From Streptomyces populi (GTDB lineage Bacteria; Actinomycetota; Actinomycetes; Streptomycetales; Streptomycetaceae), in contig NZ_KZ626845.1 of the NCBI RefSeq assembly GCF_002911015.1, positions 116,633-180,632 on the forward strand: a stretch of DNA of 64,000 bases, in the 5' to 3' direction. How positions within the stretch are numbered: the first letter of the stretch is position 1; each line of letters opens with the position of its first letter. Under the pieces are notes generated by a model. That model saw only the letters and a program-made list of their open reading frames with translations, had not been told where the DNA came from and made no database searches. A program made the translations under genes and the position numbers. This document shows positions 25,116 to 33,573 of the stretch, in pieces.

Positions 25116-26510
25116 TCAGGCCGTGTTCCCGGCCGCGGGTCCCGCCGCCGGTCCGCCGCCTCCGCCGGTGCCGATACCGGTGCCGGTGCCGGTGCCGGTG
25201 CCGGTGCCGGTCAGGTGCGGGGTGCCGTCGTCGTCGAGGAACTCGACCACCGCCAGGGCCAGCAGGGCCAGCACCGCGATCCAGACGGTGACGACGGCCG
25301 TGGGGTAGTTCCAGACCAGCAGGACGGCGGCGGCGACCACGACCACGGTCCAGTTGAGCCACTTCTTCTCCCGGTGCACCCAGGTTCCGACCGCGCCGAG
25401 TTCGGCCCCGGTCGCGGTCCGCACGGCACCGATGCCGCCGGTCCAGGCGGCGTTGACCTGCCTGGCCGCCCGGCCCCTGCCGGTCAGCCACGCCGCCAGC
25501 GCCACGATGATGCCGAGGGTGATGATCAGGCGTACCGACGTCCGCAGGTAGCGCACCAGGGTGTCGAAGACCGACGCGGCGGCGGGCTGGGAGACGTCCG
25601 CCGGGAGACCGTCGAGATAGATCTCCCGGAAGATCCACAGTGCGATGCCGAGGACGGCGGCCCCGGCCGCCACCAGGAGCGCCGCCGTGACGAGGGCACG
25701 GCGTCTGCGCACGGCGAGCAGCACACCGCCGGCGGCCAGCAGCAGGGTCAGGACCGGCAGCCAGAACCCGACCAGTTCGAGCAGCCGGTAGAGCTTCTTG
25801 GCCTTGCCGATGGAGTCGGAGGTCATCACGGTGAAGTTCGTGTGCACCTGGGGGATCTTCGCCGCGACGCCGAGCCCCTGGTCGACGAGCGCCTGCTTGA
25901 CCTGGTCGATGACGGGGGCGAGGTCGATGACGACGGCGTCGTTGGTGAGCTTCACCGCTCCGCCGCCGCTTCCGGTCAGCGCCTTGTCCACGGCGGCGTG
26001 CGCCCGGCGGTTCAGTTGGGTCCACAGGGTGGCGAACGCGTCGCTGCTGACGAACTTCAGCGCCACGGTGTGCACGAAGTCCTTGATGCCGCTGGTGATC
26101 GGACCGCTGAGCGGCCCGAGGGCCTTGGCCAGCCGGGGCCGGTCGGCGGGGGCGACCGACTGGAGCAGCGTCTCGACGTCGACGTGCTGCATCACCGCGT
26201 CGGTCACCCGGTTGGCGACGGCGTTCTGGATGTCCGGGTCGGAGGCGAGCGGCTCCATGGTCTGCACGTACCGGTCGGTGTTCCCGATCAGATCGCTCGA
26301 CCAGGCCGCCACGGCGCTCAGCGGGGTCAGCAGGGCGGCGAGGAGGACCAGCACGACCGCGAAGGTCGACCGGACGCGGTGGTGCTCGCGTCTCGGCGGG
26401 CGCCGCTCCAGTTCGGCGATGCGGGCCCGCAGTTCGGCGATCTCCCGCGCGTCGCCGCCGCCCGTACCACCGCCGTTCGCGGCGCCGCCGCTCGCGTCCG
26501 CGGTGCTCAC
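25116..26510 (-). CDS. Conserved actinobacterial membrane protein with Gly/Thr repeat tail
   Basis: A 464-aa protein. A short N-terminal coiled coil (AREIAELRARIAELERR) precedes a first membrane helix near residues 48-70. A ~170-residue extracytoplasmic domain follows (DRYVQTMEPLASDPDIQNAVA, typical of a streptomycete integral-membrane family), then five further helices between about 245 and 425. The C-terminus ends in a Thr-Gly repeat encoded by a hexanucleotide tandem. GTG start. No function known to me. Confidence 0.75.
   Translation of the reverse strand: MSTADASGGAANGGGTGGGDAREIAELRARIAELERRPPRREHHRVRSTFAVVLVLLAALLTPLSAVAAWSSDLIGNTDRYVQTMEPLASDPDIQNAVANRVTDAVMQHVDVETLLQSVAPADRPRLAKALGPLSGPITSGIKDFVHTVALKFVSSDAFATLWTQLNRRAHAAVDKALTGSGGGAVKLTNDAVVIDLAPVIDQVKQALVDQGLGVAAKIPQVHTNFTVMTSDSIGKAKKLYRLLELVGFWLPVLTLLLAAGGVLLAVRRRRALVTAALLVAAGAAVLGIALWIFREIYLDGLPADVSQPAAASVFDTLVRYLRTSVRLIITLGIIVALAAWLTGRGRAARQVNAAWTGGIGAVRTATGAELGAVGTWVHREKKWLNWTVVVVAAAVLLVWNYPTAVVTVWIAVLALLALAVVEFLDDDGTPHLTGTGTGTGTGTGIGTGGGGGPAAGPAAGNTA
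25165..25212. repeat. Hexanucleotide tandem repeat (8 x CCGGTG-type) in coding sequence
   Basis: Eight 6-bp units, of which unit 2 (CCGATA) and unit 8 (CCGGTC) are variants, encode the alternating Thr-Gly tail of the membrane protein above. Unit number could vary between strains by slippage without changing the frame. Confidence 0.85.
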
Positions 26511-26640
26511 GTCGTCCCCGGATCGTCGAGGGTGTCCGCGACGGCGCGCGCGGGCAGCCCCGCCCGCGTCCGGTCGGTCACGTCATCCATGGCGTCTCGT
26601 TCCGCTCGGTCCGGTTCGTGGGTTCGACGGCACTGCGGCG

Positions 26641-26683
26641 GCCCCCTTCCCGGCACTTGCCGTCGGCGGGCCGGGAAGGGGGC
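26641..26683 (-). terminator. Terminator after the DUF7144-like gene
   Basis: A perfect 14-bp inverted repeat (26641-26654 with 26670-26683, 15-nt loop) ends 2 nt from the stop of the leftward gene. The adjoining bases to 26510 hold nothing else visible. Confidence 0.8.
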
Positions 26684-26684
26684 G

Positions 26685-27215
26685 TCAGCGTGGTGGGGCG
26701 GCGGGCCGGTACGTGGCCAGGGCCCAGATGACGAAGACGTCGATGGCCAGCAGGATGACCGCCCAGATCGGCGCGTACGGCAGGAACATGAACTGGAAGA
26801 GCATGCTCAGCGAGGCCAGCACGATGCCGGTGATCCGGGCCCATCCGGCGTCCTTGAGGATCCCCCAGCCGGTGACGACGGCGACCGCGCCGAGGATCAG
26901 CAGGATCCAGCCCCAGCCGGTGAGGTTGATGCGGTAGACGTAGTCGTTCACGCGCGCGTAGACGTCGTCCTTGGCTATCGCGGAGATGCCCTGGAGGATG
27001 TTGAGACCGCCGTTCACCAGCAGGAGGACGCCCGCGAAGGTCACTCCGCCCGCCGCCCAGCCGCTGCTGCCCGAGGGCGGCGGCCCCATGCCTCCCGCGG
27101 CGGGGCCGGCCCCGGACCACTGGTCTCCCCACAGCGGCATGTCTGCGCCACTGGGCTGGGATCCCGTGCCGCCGCCGGGCGGGGGGCCCGGCGGCCTCGA
27201 AGAATCCTGGCTCAT
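26685..27215 (-). CDS. DUF7144-like four-helix membrane protein
   Basis: A 176-aa protein with a Pro/Gly/Ser-rich cytoplasmic N-terminus (~52 residues, ending near SGSSGW) and four membrane helices (about 57-77, 98-118, 122-142, 147-166). Segments such as GVLLLVNGGLNILQGISAI and WGWILLILGAVAVVTGWGI match the small actinobacterial DUF7144 membrane family. GAGGTGG precedes the ATG. Function unknown. The 310-nt stretch upstream to 27526 is GC-rich and shows no gene. Confidence 0.8.
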   Translation of the reverse strand: MSQDSSRPPGPPPGGGTGSQPSGADMPLWGDQWSGAGPAAGGMGPPPSGSSGWAAGGVTFAGVLLLVNGGLNILQGISAIAKDDVYARVNDYVYRINLTGWGWILLILGAVAVVTGWGILKDAGWARITGIVLASLSMLFQFMFLPYAPIWAVILLAIDVFVIWALATYRPAAPPR

Positions 27216-27525
27216 GTTCGACCACCTCGCTGCGCTGTCGGCCGCGGCCGTCCCCGCGCCGGAAGCACCGGGGAGTTCGAGCGTCCGCCCGCCGCGCCCG
27301 CCCCGCCACGGGAGTGCCGCCGGCCGGGTGACGGCCGGGCGGCGTCCGGCCGACCGCGCGGTGCCCGCCGACCGGGCGCCGGGACACCGCGGCACGGTCG
27401 GCGGACACCGCCCGCTTCCCGGCACCGGCGGCCGGCGGCTTCGGACGGTCACGGGCCACCCGGCGGCCACCGGCTTCCGGGCGGTCACGTCACGCGACGG
27501 TCACCGGTTTCGGGGCGGTCACGGG

Positions 27526-28587
27526 TCACCCGGCGGTCGTCGGCTCCTCCTCGGACACGAGGTCCAGCGCGCGCCCCAGCGTCGTGAGCCGCTCGTCCAG
27601 GGTTTCGCCGGCGGGGTAGAGGCGGACGGTGTCGACGCCCGCGGCGCGCCAGACGCGCAGCCGTTCACGGACCATGCCCTCGGTGCCGATCAGGGTGGTG
27701 CCGAGGACCATCTCGTCGCTCACGAGCCCGGCGGCGCCGTCCCGGTCCCCGGCCTGCCAGCGCTCACGGATCTCGGCGGCGACGTCCGCCCAGCCCTGCC
27801 TGCTGTAGGCGGCGTTGTAGAAGTTGGTGGTGGCGGAGCCCATTCCGCCCAGGCTGAAGGCGAGTTCCTTCTTCCGGCCCGCGACCATGGCGCGCAGGGC
27901 GTCCTCGTCCTCCGCGAAGGCCACTTCGGCGCCCTGGCAGATGTCGAGGTCGGCACGGCTGCGGCCCGCCGCCGCGAGGCCCGCGTCCAGGTGGTCGAAG
28001 TACGCCTCCTTGGCACCCTCGGGCACGAAGCTGGTGCCCAGCCAGCCGTCGGCGACCTCGCCCGTCAGGTGCAGCATCCTCGGCGAGAGGGTGGCGAGAT
28101 AGACGGGCAGCTCGTGCTCGGCGCGCATGGACATCCGCATGGGCCGTGCCTCGCCACCCGGCAGCGGGATCGTGAACTCCCTTCCCTCGTACGAGAGTTT
28201 CTCCCCGGCGACCGCCTGTCGGACGATCTCCACGGTTTCCCGCATCCGGGACAGCGGGCGCGCGAACGGCACGCCGTGCAGCCCCTCGATCACCTGCGGG
28301 CCGGAGGGGCCGAGGCCGAGGAGGAAGCGCCCGTCGGAGATGTTGGAGAGCGTGATCGCGGCACGGGCGATGGCCGCCGGGGTGCGGGTCCCGAGCTGGA
28401 TGATCCCGGAGCCGAGCAGCAGCCGGTCGGTCCGTGCCGCCAAGTAGCCCAGCGGGGAAGGGGCTTCGGAGCCCCAGGCCTCCGCGACCCAGCAGATGTC
28501 CATCCCGAGCTTCTCGGCCTCGACCACGAAGTCGACGGTCTCCCGCCAGTCGCCCGCCGACGCCTCGATCGTCGTGGAGGTACGCAT
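27526..28587 (-). CDS. LLM-class F420-dependent oxidoreductase
   Basis: A 353-aa luciferase-like TIM barrel. Typical segments are DICWVAEAWGSEAPSPLGYLA, LGSGIIQLGTRTPAAIARAA, GRFLLGLGPSGPQVIEGLHG and VYLATLSPRMLHLTGEVADGWLGTSFVPE. The family transfers hydride from F420H2 or FMN to diverse substrates. Its ATG shares one base with the stop of the upstream SRPBCC gene (TGATG), so both come from one transcript, probably under HxlR-type control. Confidence 0.9.
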   Translation of the reverse strand: MRTSTTIEASAGDWRETVDFVVEAEKLGMDICWVAEAWGSEAPSPLGYLAARTDRLLLGSGIIQLGTRTPAAIARAAITLSNISDGRFLLGLGPSGPQVIEGLHGVPFARPLSRMRETVEIVRQAVAGEKLSYEGREFTIPLPGGEARPMRMSMRAEHELPVYLATLSPRMLHLTGEVADGWLGTSFVPEGAKEAYFDHLDAGLAAAGRSRADLDICQGAEVAFAEDEDALRAMVAGRKKELAFSLGGMGSATTNFYNAAYSRQGWADVAAEIRERWQAGDRDGAAGLVSDEMVLGTTLIGTEGMVRERLRVWRAAGVDTVRLYPAGETLDERLTTLGRALDLVSEEEPTTAG

Positions 28588-29111
28588 CAGGCGTCCGCCC
28601 CTTCCGCGCTCTCGGCCAGCTTCCCGATCGCCGCGACGGTGTCCCTCATGCTCCGCTCGAACTCCCGCAGCCGCACGAACACGATCTTCTGCTCCTTCTC
28701 CGGCATCCGGTCGATCGCGAAGGAGAGCCCGGAGCGGCCCGGCCCCATCCGCATCCACTGGGTCAGTTCCGTGCCGCCGTCCGCCTCCTCCAGGACGAAC
28801 CTCCAGAGGGCGCTGGGGTGTTCGGGGTCCCCGACGGCCCAGGCGAACGTCCGGCACGGCTCGCACTCCACGACGTACGAGGTGGTCTCCCACTCCCCCA
28901 GCGACTCGTGCCTGCTGCGCCCCACGAAACGGGCGCCGACGCGCGGCGCCGTCACGCCGTCGAGCCACTCGACCGACTGGAGCTCAGCGCTCAGGTCCGG
29001 CATCAGCCGGATGTCGGAGACGAGGTCCCACACCCGTCGCGGCGGGGCGTCGATCCGTGTCCGCACGTCGACGGTCGGCTGGTCCGCGTAGCGCGCGCCC
29101 GTCCACTCCAT
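28587..29111 (-). CDS. SRPBCC (START-like) family protein
   Basis: A 174-aa single-domain lipid/polyketide-binding fold: APPRRVWDLVSDIRLMPDLSAELQSVEWLDG, GARFVGRSRH, SYVVECEPCRTFAWAVG, LWRFVLEEADGGTELTQWMRMGPG and a long terminal helix. Such proteins bind hydrophobic ligands. Coupling to an F420-type oxidoreductase suggests a joint role on a small lipophilic molecule. It heads the two-gene leftward operon. Confidence 0.85.
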   Translation of the reverse strand: MEWTGARYADQPTVDVRTRIDAPPRRVWDLVSDIRLMPDLSAELQSVEWLDGVTAPRVGARFVGRSRHESLGEWETTSYVVECEPCRTFAWAVGDPEHPSALWRFVLEEADGGTELTQWMRMGPGRSGLSFAIDRMPEKEQKIVFVRLREFERSMRDTVAAIGKLAESAEGADA

Positions 29112-29166
29112 GTGTTTCCGGCCTTCCTCTCGTCCCCCGGGATCCCACCCGCCCCAGGCCTCTGAC

Positions 29167-29200
29167 CTTGAGAGTTGCGTAGATAGACTGTCGTGTCAAG
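29167..29200 (-). promoter_or_regulatory. Candidate promoter/operator of the SRPBCC-LLM operon
   Basis: CTTGA (29167-29171) and TCAAG (29196-29200) form a symmetrical pair 56 nt upstream of the SRPBCC start, with an A/T-richer interior (GTAGATAGACT). It may be the HxlR-protein site plus a -10 element. Confidence 0.35.
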
Positions 29201-29307
29201 GAAAACCGCTCCCGGCGCGGGGCCGGAAGCGGGAGCGGTCGCGAGAACGGAAGGGGAGAGCGGCGGGAGAAACCGGAACGAGGGCGGGCCGGGAGAGCGG
29301 ATCGCGT

Positions 29308-29805
29308 TCAGGCGGTGAAACGCCTCTGGACGTCCGGCCGTTCGGCGAGGTGGGGCGGATAGCCGGGGCCGAGCCGCGGACGGGTGTCCTCGGCCGTCAT
29401 CGGTTCGCCGCAGTCGGCGCACACGACCGCGGCCTCGGCCTCGTGCCCGCAGCGGTCGTGGTGGAAGACGACCGGCGCCCCCTGCTCACCGCTGAGCCAG
29501 CGGTTGCCCCAGCTGTTCATGGCGGCCAGCACCCCGAAGAAGTCCCGGCCCATCTCGGTGAGCACGTAGTCGTACCGCACCGGGTCCGTCTGGTAGGCCC
29601 GCTTCTCCATGAGCCCCTCGTCGACCAGCCGGCGGAGCCGGTCGGTCAGGGTGTTGCGCGCGATGCCGAGCTCCTGCTGGAACGCGTCGAAGCGCTTGAT
29701 CCCGTAGAACGCCTCGCGCAGCACCAGCGGTGTCCACCAGTCGCCGAGCAGGTCCATCGTGCGCGCGATGGAACAGGGCCAGTTCGCAAAAGAAGTCCGC
29801 CTCAC
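29308..29805 (-). CDS. HxlR-family regulator with C-terminal Cys pair
   Basis: A 165-aa winged-helix regulator: CSIARTMDLLGDWWTPLVLREAF, FDAFQQELGIARNTLTDRLRRLVDEGLMEKR and YVLTEMGRDFFGVLAAM are standard HxlR. An extension holds CGHEAEAAVVCADCGEPM, a possible zinc knuckle or redox switch. The GTG at 29805 is chosen because the family begins RRTSFANWPC, with the conserved Cys in helix 1. It likely controls the neighbouring SRPBCC-LLM pair. Confidence 0.88.
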   Translation of the reverse strand: MRRTSFANWPCSIARTMDLLGDWWTPLVLREAFYGIKRFDAFQQELGIARNTLTDRLRRLVDEGLMEKRAYQTDPVRYDYVLTEMGRDFFGVLAAMNSWGNRWLSGEQGAPVVFHHDRCGHEAEAAVVCADCGEPMTAEDTRPRLGPGYPPHLAERPDVQRRFTA

Positions 29806-29900
29806 GCACCCAGCATACGAAGGTCTCGGAAACGAACCCGGCAGGTCGGGGCGGAGTGGCCGCGGCACACGCCCCCGAGGGTCCCGGCCGGACGGCCGCT

Positions 29901-29930
29901 GTGCCCGGCACGTCGGAACGTGCCGGGCAC
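29901..29930 (-). terminator. Terminator after the amidase gene
   Basis: A perfect 12-bp inverted repeat (29901-29912 with 29919-29930, loop TCGGAA) lies 76 nt beyond the amidase stop on the minus strand. Confidence 0.75.
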
Positions 29931-30005
29931 CCGCTCGCGCCCCGGGCGGCCCGGCCACGCGCGCCGCCCGTCCGGCGGGTCGGCGTGACGGGCCGGAGCC
30001 GGGGG

Positions 30006-31940
30006 TCAGACGCCGGTCGCCGTCACGTCCGACGAGTAGACCAGCGCGACACGGTGGTTGTACTGGATGGTGTACATCTGCTTGGCGCCGGTGACGACCG
30101 TCCCGGACGTGAAGTAGTCGTCGGTGTTGGCCGGCGGCCGGGTGGCGACGTACGCCTGGCCCACGGGAACGGTGTAGTAGCTGATCGGCGCCTGTGTCGA
30201 GGGAGACAGCCCCGCGGGGTACTCCGCCCGGTCGGGGTAGCTGGAGCCGTAGACCGCCACCGGCGTGGTGCCCGCGGCGGAGACCAGCGTCACGTCGTGC
30301 GCGGGAGTGGTGTTGGCGCCGCCCGGGTTGTGGAACCAGACCATGGAGCCGCTGTACCAGACGGCGGTCCAGTCACCTTCGACACCTGCCACGACGAACT
30401 GCTGCCCCGCCTGGGCGGTGGACCCCCAGTCGCTGATCTGGTCGGTGCCCGCCGCGCCCTTGTGGATGGCCTGATCGCCGAAGAGCGGAGCGGTGTCACT
30501 GGGAGCGGTGCGCAGGAAGACGAAGTTGGAGGACTGCTGCCGCTCGGTGCACGAAGAAGTGGCACCGGTGGGATCGTCGATGGGACAGACCTGCACGGTC
30601 TGCTGGTTCTCGGTGAAGCCGGGAGTGATCGTCACCGCCGAGCCGACCGGGCCGACCCCGTGCTCGCCCGTCACCGGAGCGCCGACCAGGCTCATCAGGT
30701 GCTCCCAGTCCCAGGACGCGCCCGGGTCCCAGTGCATGCCCGCGACGAGACTGGAGTTCGGACCGGCGACGTTGTCGTGGCCGATGATGTGCTCACGGTC
30801 CAGCGGAATGCCGTAGCGGTCCGCGAGGTAGCGCACCAGGGATGCCGTGGCCTCGTACTGCGCCTCGGTGTACCAGGTGCCCCCGTGCGCGGCGTAGCCC
30901 TCGTGCTCGATGCCGATGGAGTGCAGGTTCGTCGAGTAGTTTCCGGCGTGGTAGGCGACGTCCTTGGTCGGCACCATCTGCGTCACCGCGCCGTCCGAGG
31001 CCCGCATCACGTAGTGCGCGGAAGCGCCGCCCGCTTTCTGGAACGTCGCGATGGCCGACTCGTACGACGACTCGGTGTCGTGGATGACGATCGTGTCGAT
31101 CCTGATGCCGTTGGCCGGACGGTTGGAGACCTGGCCGTTGGACGAAGCCGCCGGCACGAAGGTGCACGAGACCTCCGCCGGACACTCGGTCGCCGCCACC
31201 GTCGCGACGCCGGCCAGGGAGAGCTTGCCCAACTGCCCCTTGTCGGCACGGACTCCGCTGTCGGCGCCCAGGGTCACCCGCTGGCCGTCCTGGGTGACGC
31301 GCGTGGCCCCGTTCCTGACGGTGGCGAAGACGCGGTCGGCGAACGCGGTGGCGCTGCGCTTCTGCGACGAGCCGCTGTAACGGGCCACCGCCCCGTACCA
31401 CCGGCCCGCGTCCGAGGGCCGGCCGCCGGACACGGCCTGCTGGTAGGAGGCCAGGAGCGCGGCACCGCCCGCGATGTTGGCGGCGGGGTCGTCGCGCAGT
31501 TCGGCGGGGGTCAGACCGGTGAGCTTCGCCGCGGCCCGCAGCGTGTGCAGGGCGGGGTCCTTCGCCCTGGCCGCGAGGTCCGCCCGCCCCACCGCTCCGG
31601 CCGGACCGGCGGCCAGCATCGCGGGGGTGACGTCGGTGAGGTGCATCGGACCGTAGCCGCCACTGGTGCTCATCCGGCCCGCGTGGGCGTCCCACGCCGA
31701 CTCCTGGTACGCCACGGCCAGCAACACCCCTACGGGGACGTGGTACTTGGCGGCGGCGGCCGTGAAGTCCCGCTGTCGTGCGCTCGATCCGGCCGGTGCG
31801 GTGGTTCCGGCCTGCGCGGCCGTCGGCACCAGGGCGGTCAGGGTTCCCGCGGTCAGCGCGCCCGCTGCCGCTAATCCGGCCAGCCGATGGCGTGACAGGC
31901 GCTTTCGGGCAGCGCTGTCCGCCGTTGTCTTCGTCTTCAC
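30006..31940 (-). CDS. Secreted N-acetylmuramoyl-L-alanine amidase with lysozyme-like N-terminal region
   Basis: A 644-aa exported protein. A Sec signal peptide (basic start, hydrophobic core, cleavage near AAQAGT, residues 42-46) leads into a lysozyme-like/lytic-transglycosylase segment ([16 protein letters not shown], then [13 protein letters not shown]). An Amidase_2 domain follows, about 285-425: [49 protein letters not shown] and [11 protein letters not shown], with the zinc-binding His residues. The C-terminal 200 residues are beta-rich, probably wall-binding. It cuts the peptide from MurNAc in cell-wall remodelling. GTG start with GGAG 10 nt upstream. Confidence 0.9.
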   Translation of the reverse strand: MKTKTTADSAARKRLSRHRLAGLAAAGALTAGTLTALVPTAAQAGTTAPAGSSARQRDFTAAAAKYHVPVGVLLAVAYQESAWDAHAGRMSTSGGYGPMHLTDVTPAMLAAGPAGAVGRADLAARAKDPALHTLRAAAKLTGLTPAELRDDPAANIAGGAALLASYQQAVSGGRPSDAGRWYGAVARYSGSSQKRSATAFADRVFATVRNGATRVTQDGQRVTLGADSGVRADKGQLGKLSLAGVATVAATECPAEVSCTFVPAASSNGQVSNRPANGIRIDTIVIHDTESSYESAIATFQKAGGASAHYVMRASDGAVTQMVPTKDVAYHAGNYSTNLHSIGIEHEGYAAHGGTWYTEAQYEATASLVRYLADRYGIPLDREHIIGHDNVAGPNSSLVAGMHWDPGASWDWEHLMSLVGAPVTGEHGVGPVGSAVTITPGFTENQQTVQVCPIDDPTGATSSCTERQQSSNFVFLRTAPSDTAPLFGDQAIHKGAAGTDQISDWGSTAQAGQQFVVAGVEGDWTAVWYSGSMVWFHNPGGANTTPAHDVTLVSAAGTTPVAVYGSSYPDRAEYPAGLSPSTQAPISYYTVPVGQAYVATRPPANTDDYFTSGTVVTGAKQMYTIQYNHRVALVYSSDVTATGV

Positions 31941-32243
31941 GTGTTCCGTACTCCAGGGGAAATGAAAAATGACCGGCTCACACCACTGCCGCAGGGCGGA
32001 TCCGGTGTCTCTTCGAGGAGAAAATGGGGAAAATTCGGGGCATGCTGCGACCGCGAAAGGAATTCACCACCGCGGACGAGTGACGACACGGTCGCTGGAG
32101 ACCAGAGAATAGCGAACGGCCACGGCCCCGAAGACGGTGGACGGCCTCCGGCGGATGAGGAATCCACCGGATGCCGCCCGTCGCCCCGTGCGGCGCGCCG
32201 CCGTACCGTTGCCGTCGGCGGCACAAGGCTTGCCCAGCTCGAT

Positions 32244-32459
32244 CTACCGCCCTCTCCCCTTCGGCTTGCGCAGCACCATCGCGACAGCCGTACCCAGGAG
32301 AATCCCAGGCACGAGCAGCAGACCGAGCGACAGCTCGGGCGCCACGAGGTGAGCCGCATACAGACTGCCCACGCTCACGACGGAAGCGATGACGGGTCCG
32401 ATACGGTCGGTCTTGTGATCCGGCGAGCGCATTTCTGCCACCTCTGATTTCAGTTCCAT
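32244..32459 (-). CDS. Small two-helix membrane protein
   Basis: A 71-aa protein: a charged N-terminus (KSEVAEMRSPDHKTDR), two hydrophobic helices (about 21-38 and 43-62) and a basic end KPKGRGR. The ATG is part of an ATGGAACTGA overlap with the frame upstream. No family recognised. The upstream frame is doubtful, so it may have its own promoter. The 300-nt gap between it and the amidase start is the amidase leader; a possible -10 (TATTCT, 32106-32111 complement) is the only element seen. Confidence 0.6.
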   Translation of the reverse strand: MELKSEVAEMRSPDHKTDRIGPVIASVVSVGSLYAAHLVAPELSLGLLLVPGILLGTAVAMVLRKPKGRGR

Positions 32460-32629
32460 GCGGTGCCCCACATTCCGCCTCCGCACCCGAAGGCGAACGT
32501 CACTCCGGCCGTGCCCCAGCCGGATTCCCCGGTCCACGTGCCGTACGTGAAGACCGGACCGGCCGCGCTGGTGCCCCATACCGCGCAGGCCCTGACGTAG
32601 TGAATGCGATAGATGCGAGACGCAGCCAC
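32450..32629 (-). pseudogene. Possible remnant of a small secreted protein
   Basis: A 59-codon frame ends VRACAVWGTSAAGPVFTYG... FAFGCGGGMWGTAWN, Trp/Gly-rich with two Cys, resembling the last domain of small streptomycete secreted proteins that begin with YRVRA. Codon use is strongly coding-like over the last 50 codons but not before. There is no signal peptide and no ribosome site at the only upstream GTG. I read it as the 3' end of a damaged gene; a short real gene is possible. Confidence 0.35.
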
Positions 32630-32975
32630 ATGATGGAGGTGGAAAATGCGATGGTGCCTCACGCAGTGGACGGACCGGTGGCGTGCACGATGCCGGGAAC
32701 GGCGCCGATGCGGCCGTTGCCCATCGATGCCGTGGCAGTCGGCGGGACCGGCGCGGAGCGTGGCGGCCGCCTCCTCGATCGGGACCGGCCCTCGCGCGCC
32801 CTCGGACCCGGCTTCGCCGGCCAGTCGGTCGAGCCGTGCCTCCTGGTGCTCGACCGGTGTCGCAGTCTCGAGCCGTCGAGGGGCTCTGCTCTCATGCGTC
32901 CACCCGGCCGAGATCACTCGTCCAGGGACCTTGTTCGATCACACCCGTCCTCATGACCGGTGGAAATACGGCTTC

Positions 32976-33467
32976 TCAGGCATCGGGGTGCGGTGGCAGG
33001 GCGAGCCAGGCCTGCCAGGAGATCTCGCGGCCGATGAAGCGCGGTCGCTCGAACGGCCAGTCCTCGGCGATCCACCGCGGCACCAGCGCGTCCAGCGCCT
33101 GCTCGGCCTCGCTGCCCACCAGTTCGTCCACCACCCACCAGGAGATCTCACCGTCCGCGCCGGCCTTCTCCGGCGGGTCGATGTAGACGCAGCCGAGCAG
33201 CGCGGTCTCCGCCGCGTCGAACAGCGCGTAGTTGAAGGACTGGTGTGCGGCGATCTCCTTCTCGTGCCGCAACAGGTCGGCCTCGTAGGTCATGGTGGCC
33301 GCGGGCCAGCCCCAGGCCGGGCCGAAGACGGTCCACAGCCGCTCGCGCGAGCCCATCACGGCCGGATAGTCGAGCGGGGTGTCCGCCTCCCGGATGGGCC
33401 GCAGGTGATGGCCGTCCGACAGCGGCACCAGGACGGGGTGGACGAAGTCGTCGGGAAGCCAGCTCAT
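32976..33467 (-). CDS. GNAT-family N-acetyltransferase
   Basis: A 163-aa acetyltransferase-like protein: HHLRPIREADTPLDYPAVMGSRERLWTVFG, NYALFDAAETALLGCVYIDPPEKAGADGEISWWVVDE and terminal WIAEDWPFERPRFIGREISW. The beta4-beta5 region around GCVYIDP is clear, but the acetyl-CoA loop Q/RxxGxG/A is weak, so catalytic activity is uncertain. The start at ATG 33467 lies 6 nt after a GCGGGCGCC stretch without a good ribosome site. Substrate unknown. Confidence 0.75.
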   Translation of the reverse strand: MSWLPDDFVHPVLVPLSDGHHLRPIREADTPLDYPAVMGSRERLWTVFGPAWGWPAATMTYEADLLRHEKEIAAHQSFNYALFDAAETALLGCVYIDPPEKAGADGEISWWVVDELVGSEAEQALDALVPRWIAEDWPFERPRFIGREISWQAWLALPPHPDA

Positions 33468-33573
33468 GGCGCCCGACCGTAGCACCGCACGGGTGTCCGC
33501 TCTCCCGGGTTTTCTCCGTACCGACGCGCCGGCCTCCGTCACGGCGCACCCGGGCCGGGCGAATCGCACCCGC

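Noticed and set aside
31941..32243. Possible c-di-AMP (ydaO) riboswitch in the amidase leader
   Set aside because: Wall-hydrolase genes in actinobacteria often have one and a GGTGGTGAATTCC segment is reminiscent, but the other conserved blocks and pairing could not be found.
32651..32956. Plus-strand 101-codon frame with GGAGGTGG before its ATG
   Set aside because: The ribosome site is good, but the protein is low-complexity without a recognisable fold and antisense to a coding-like frame. Not supported enough to list.
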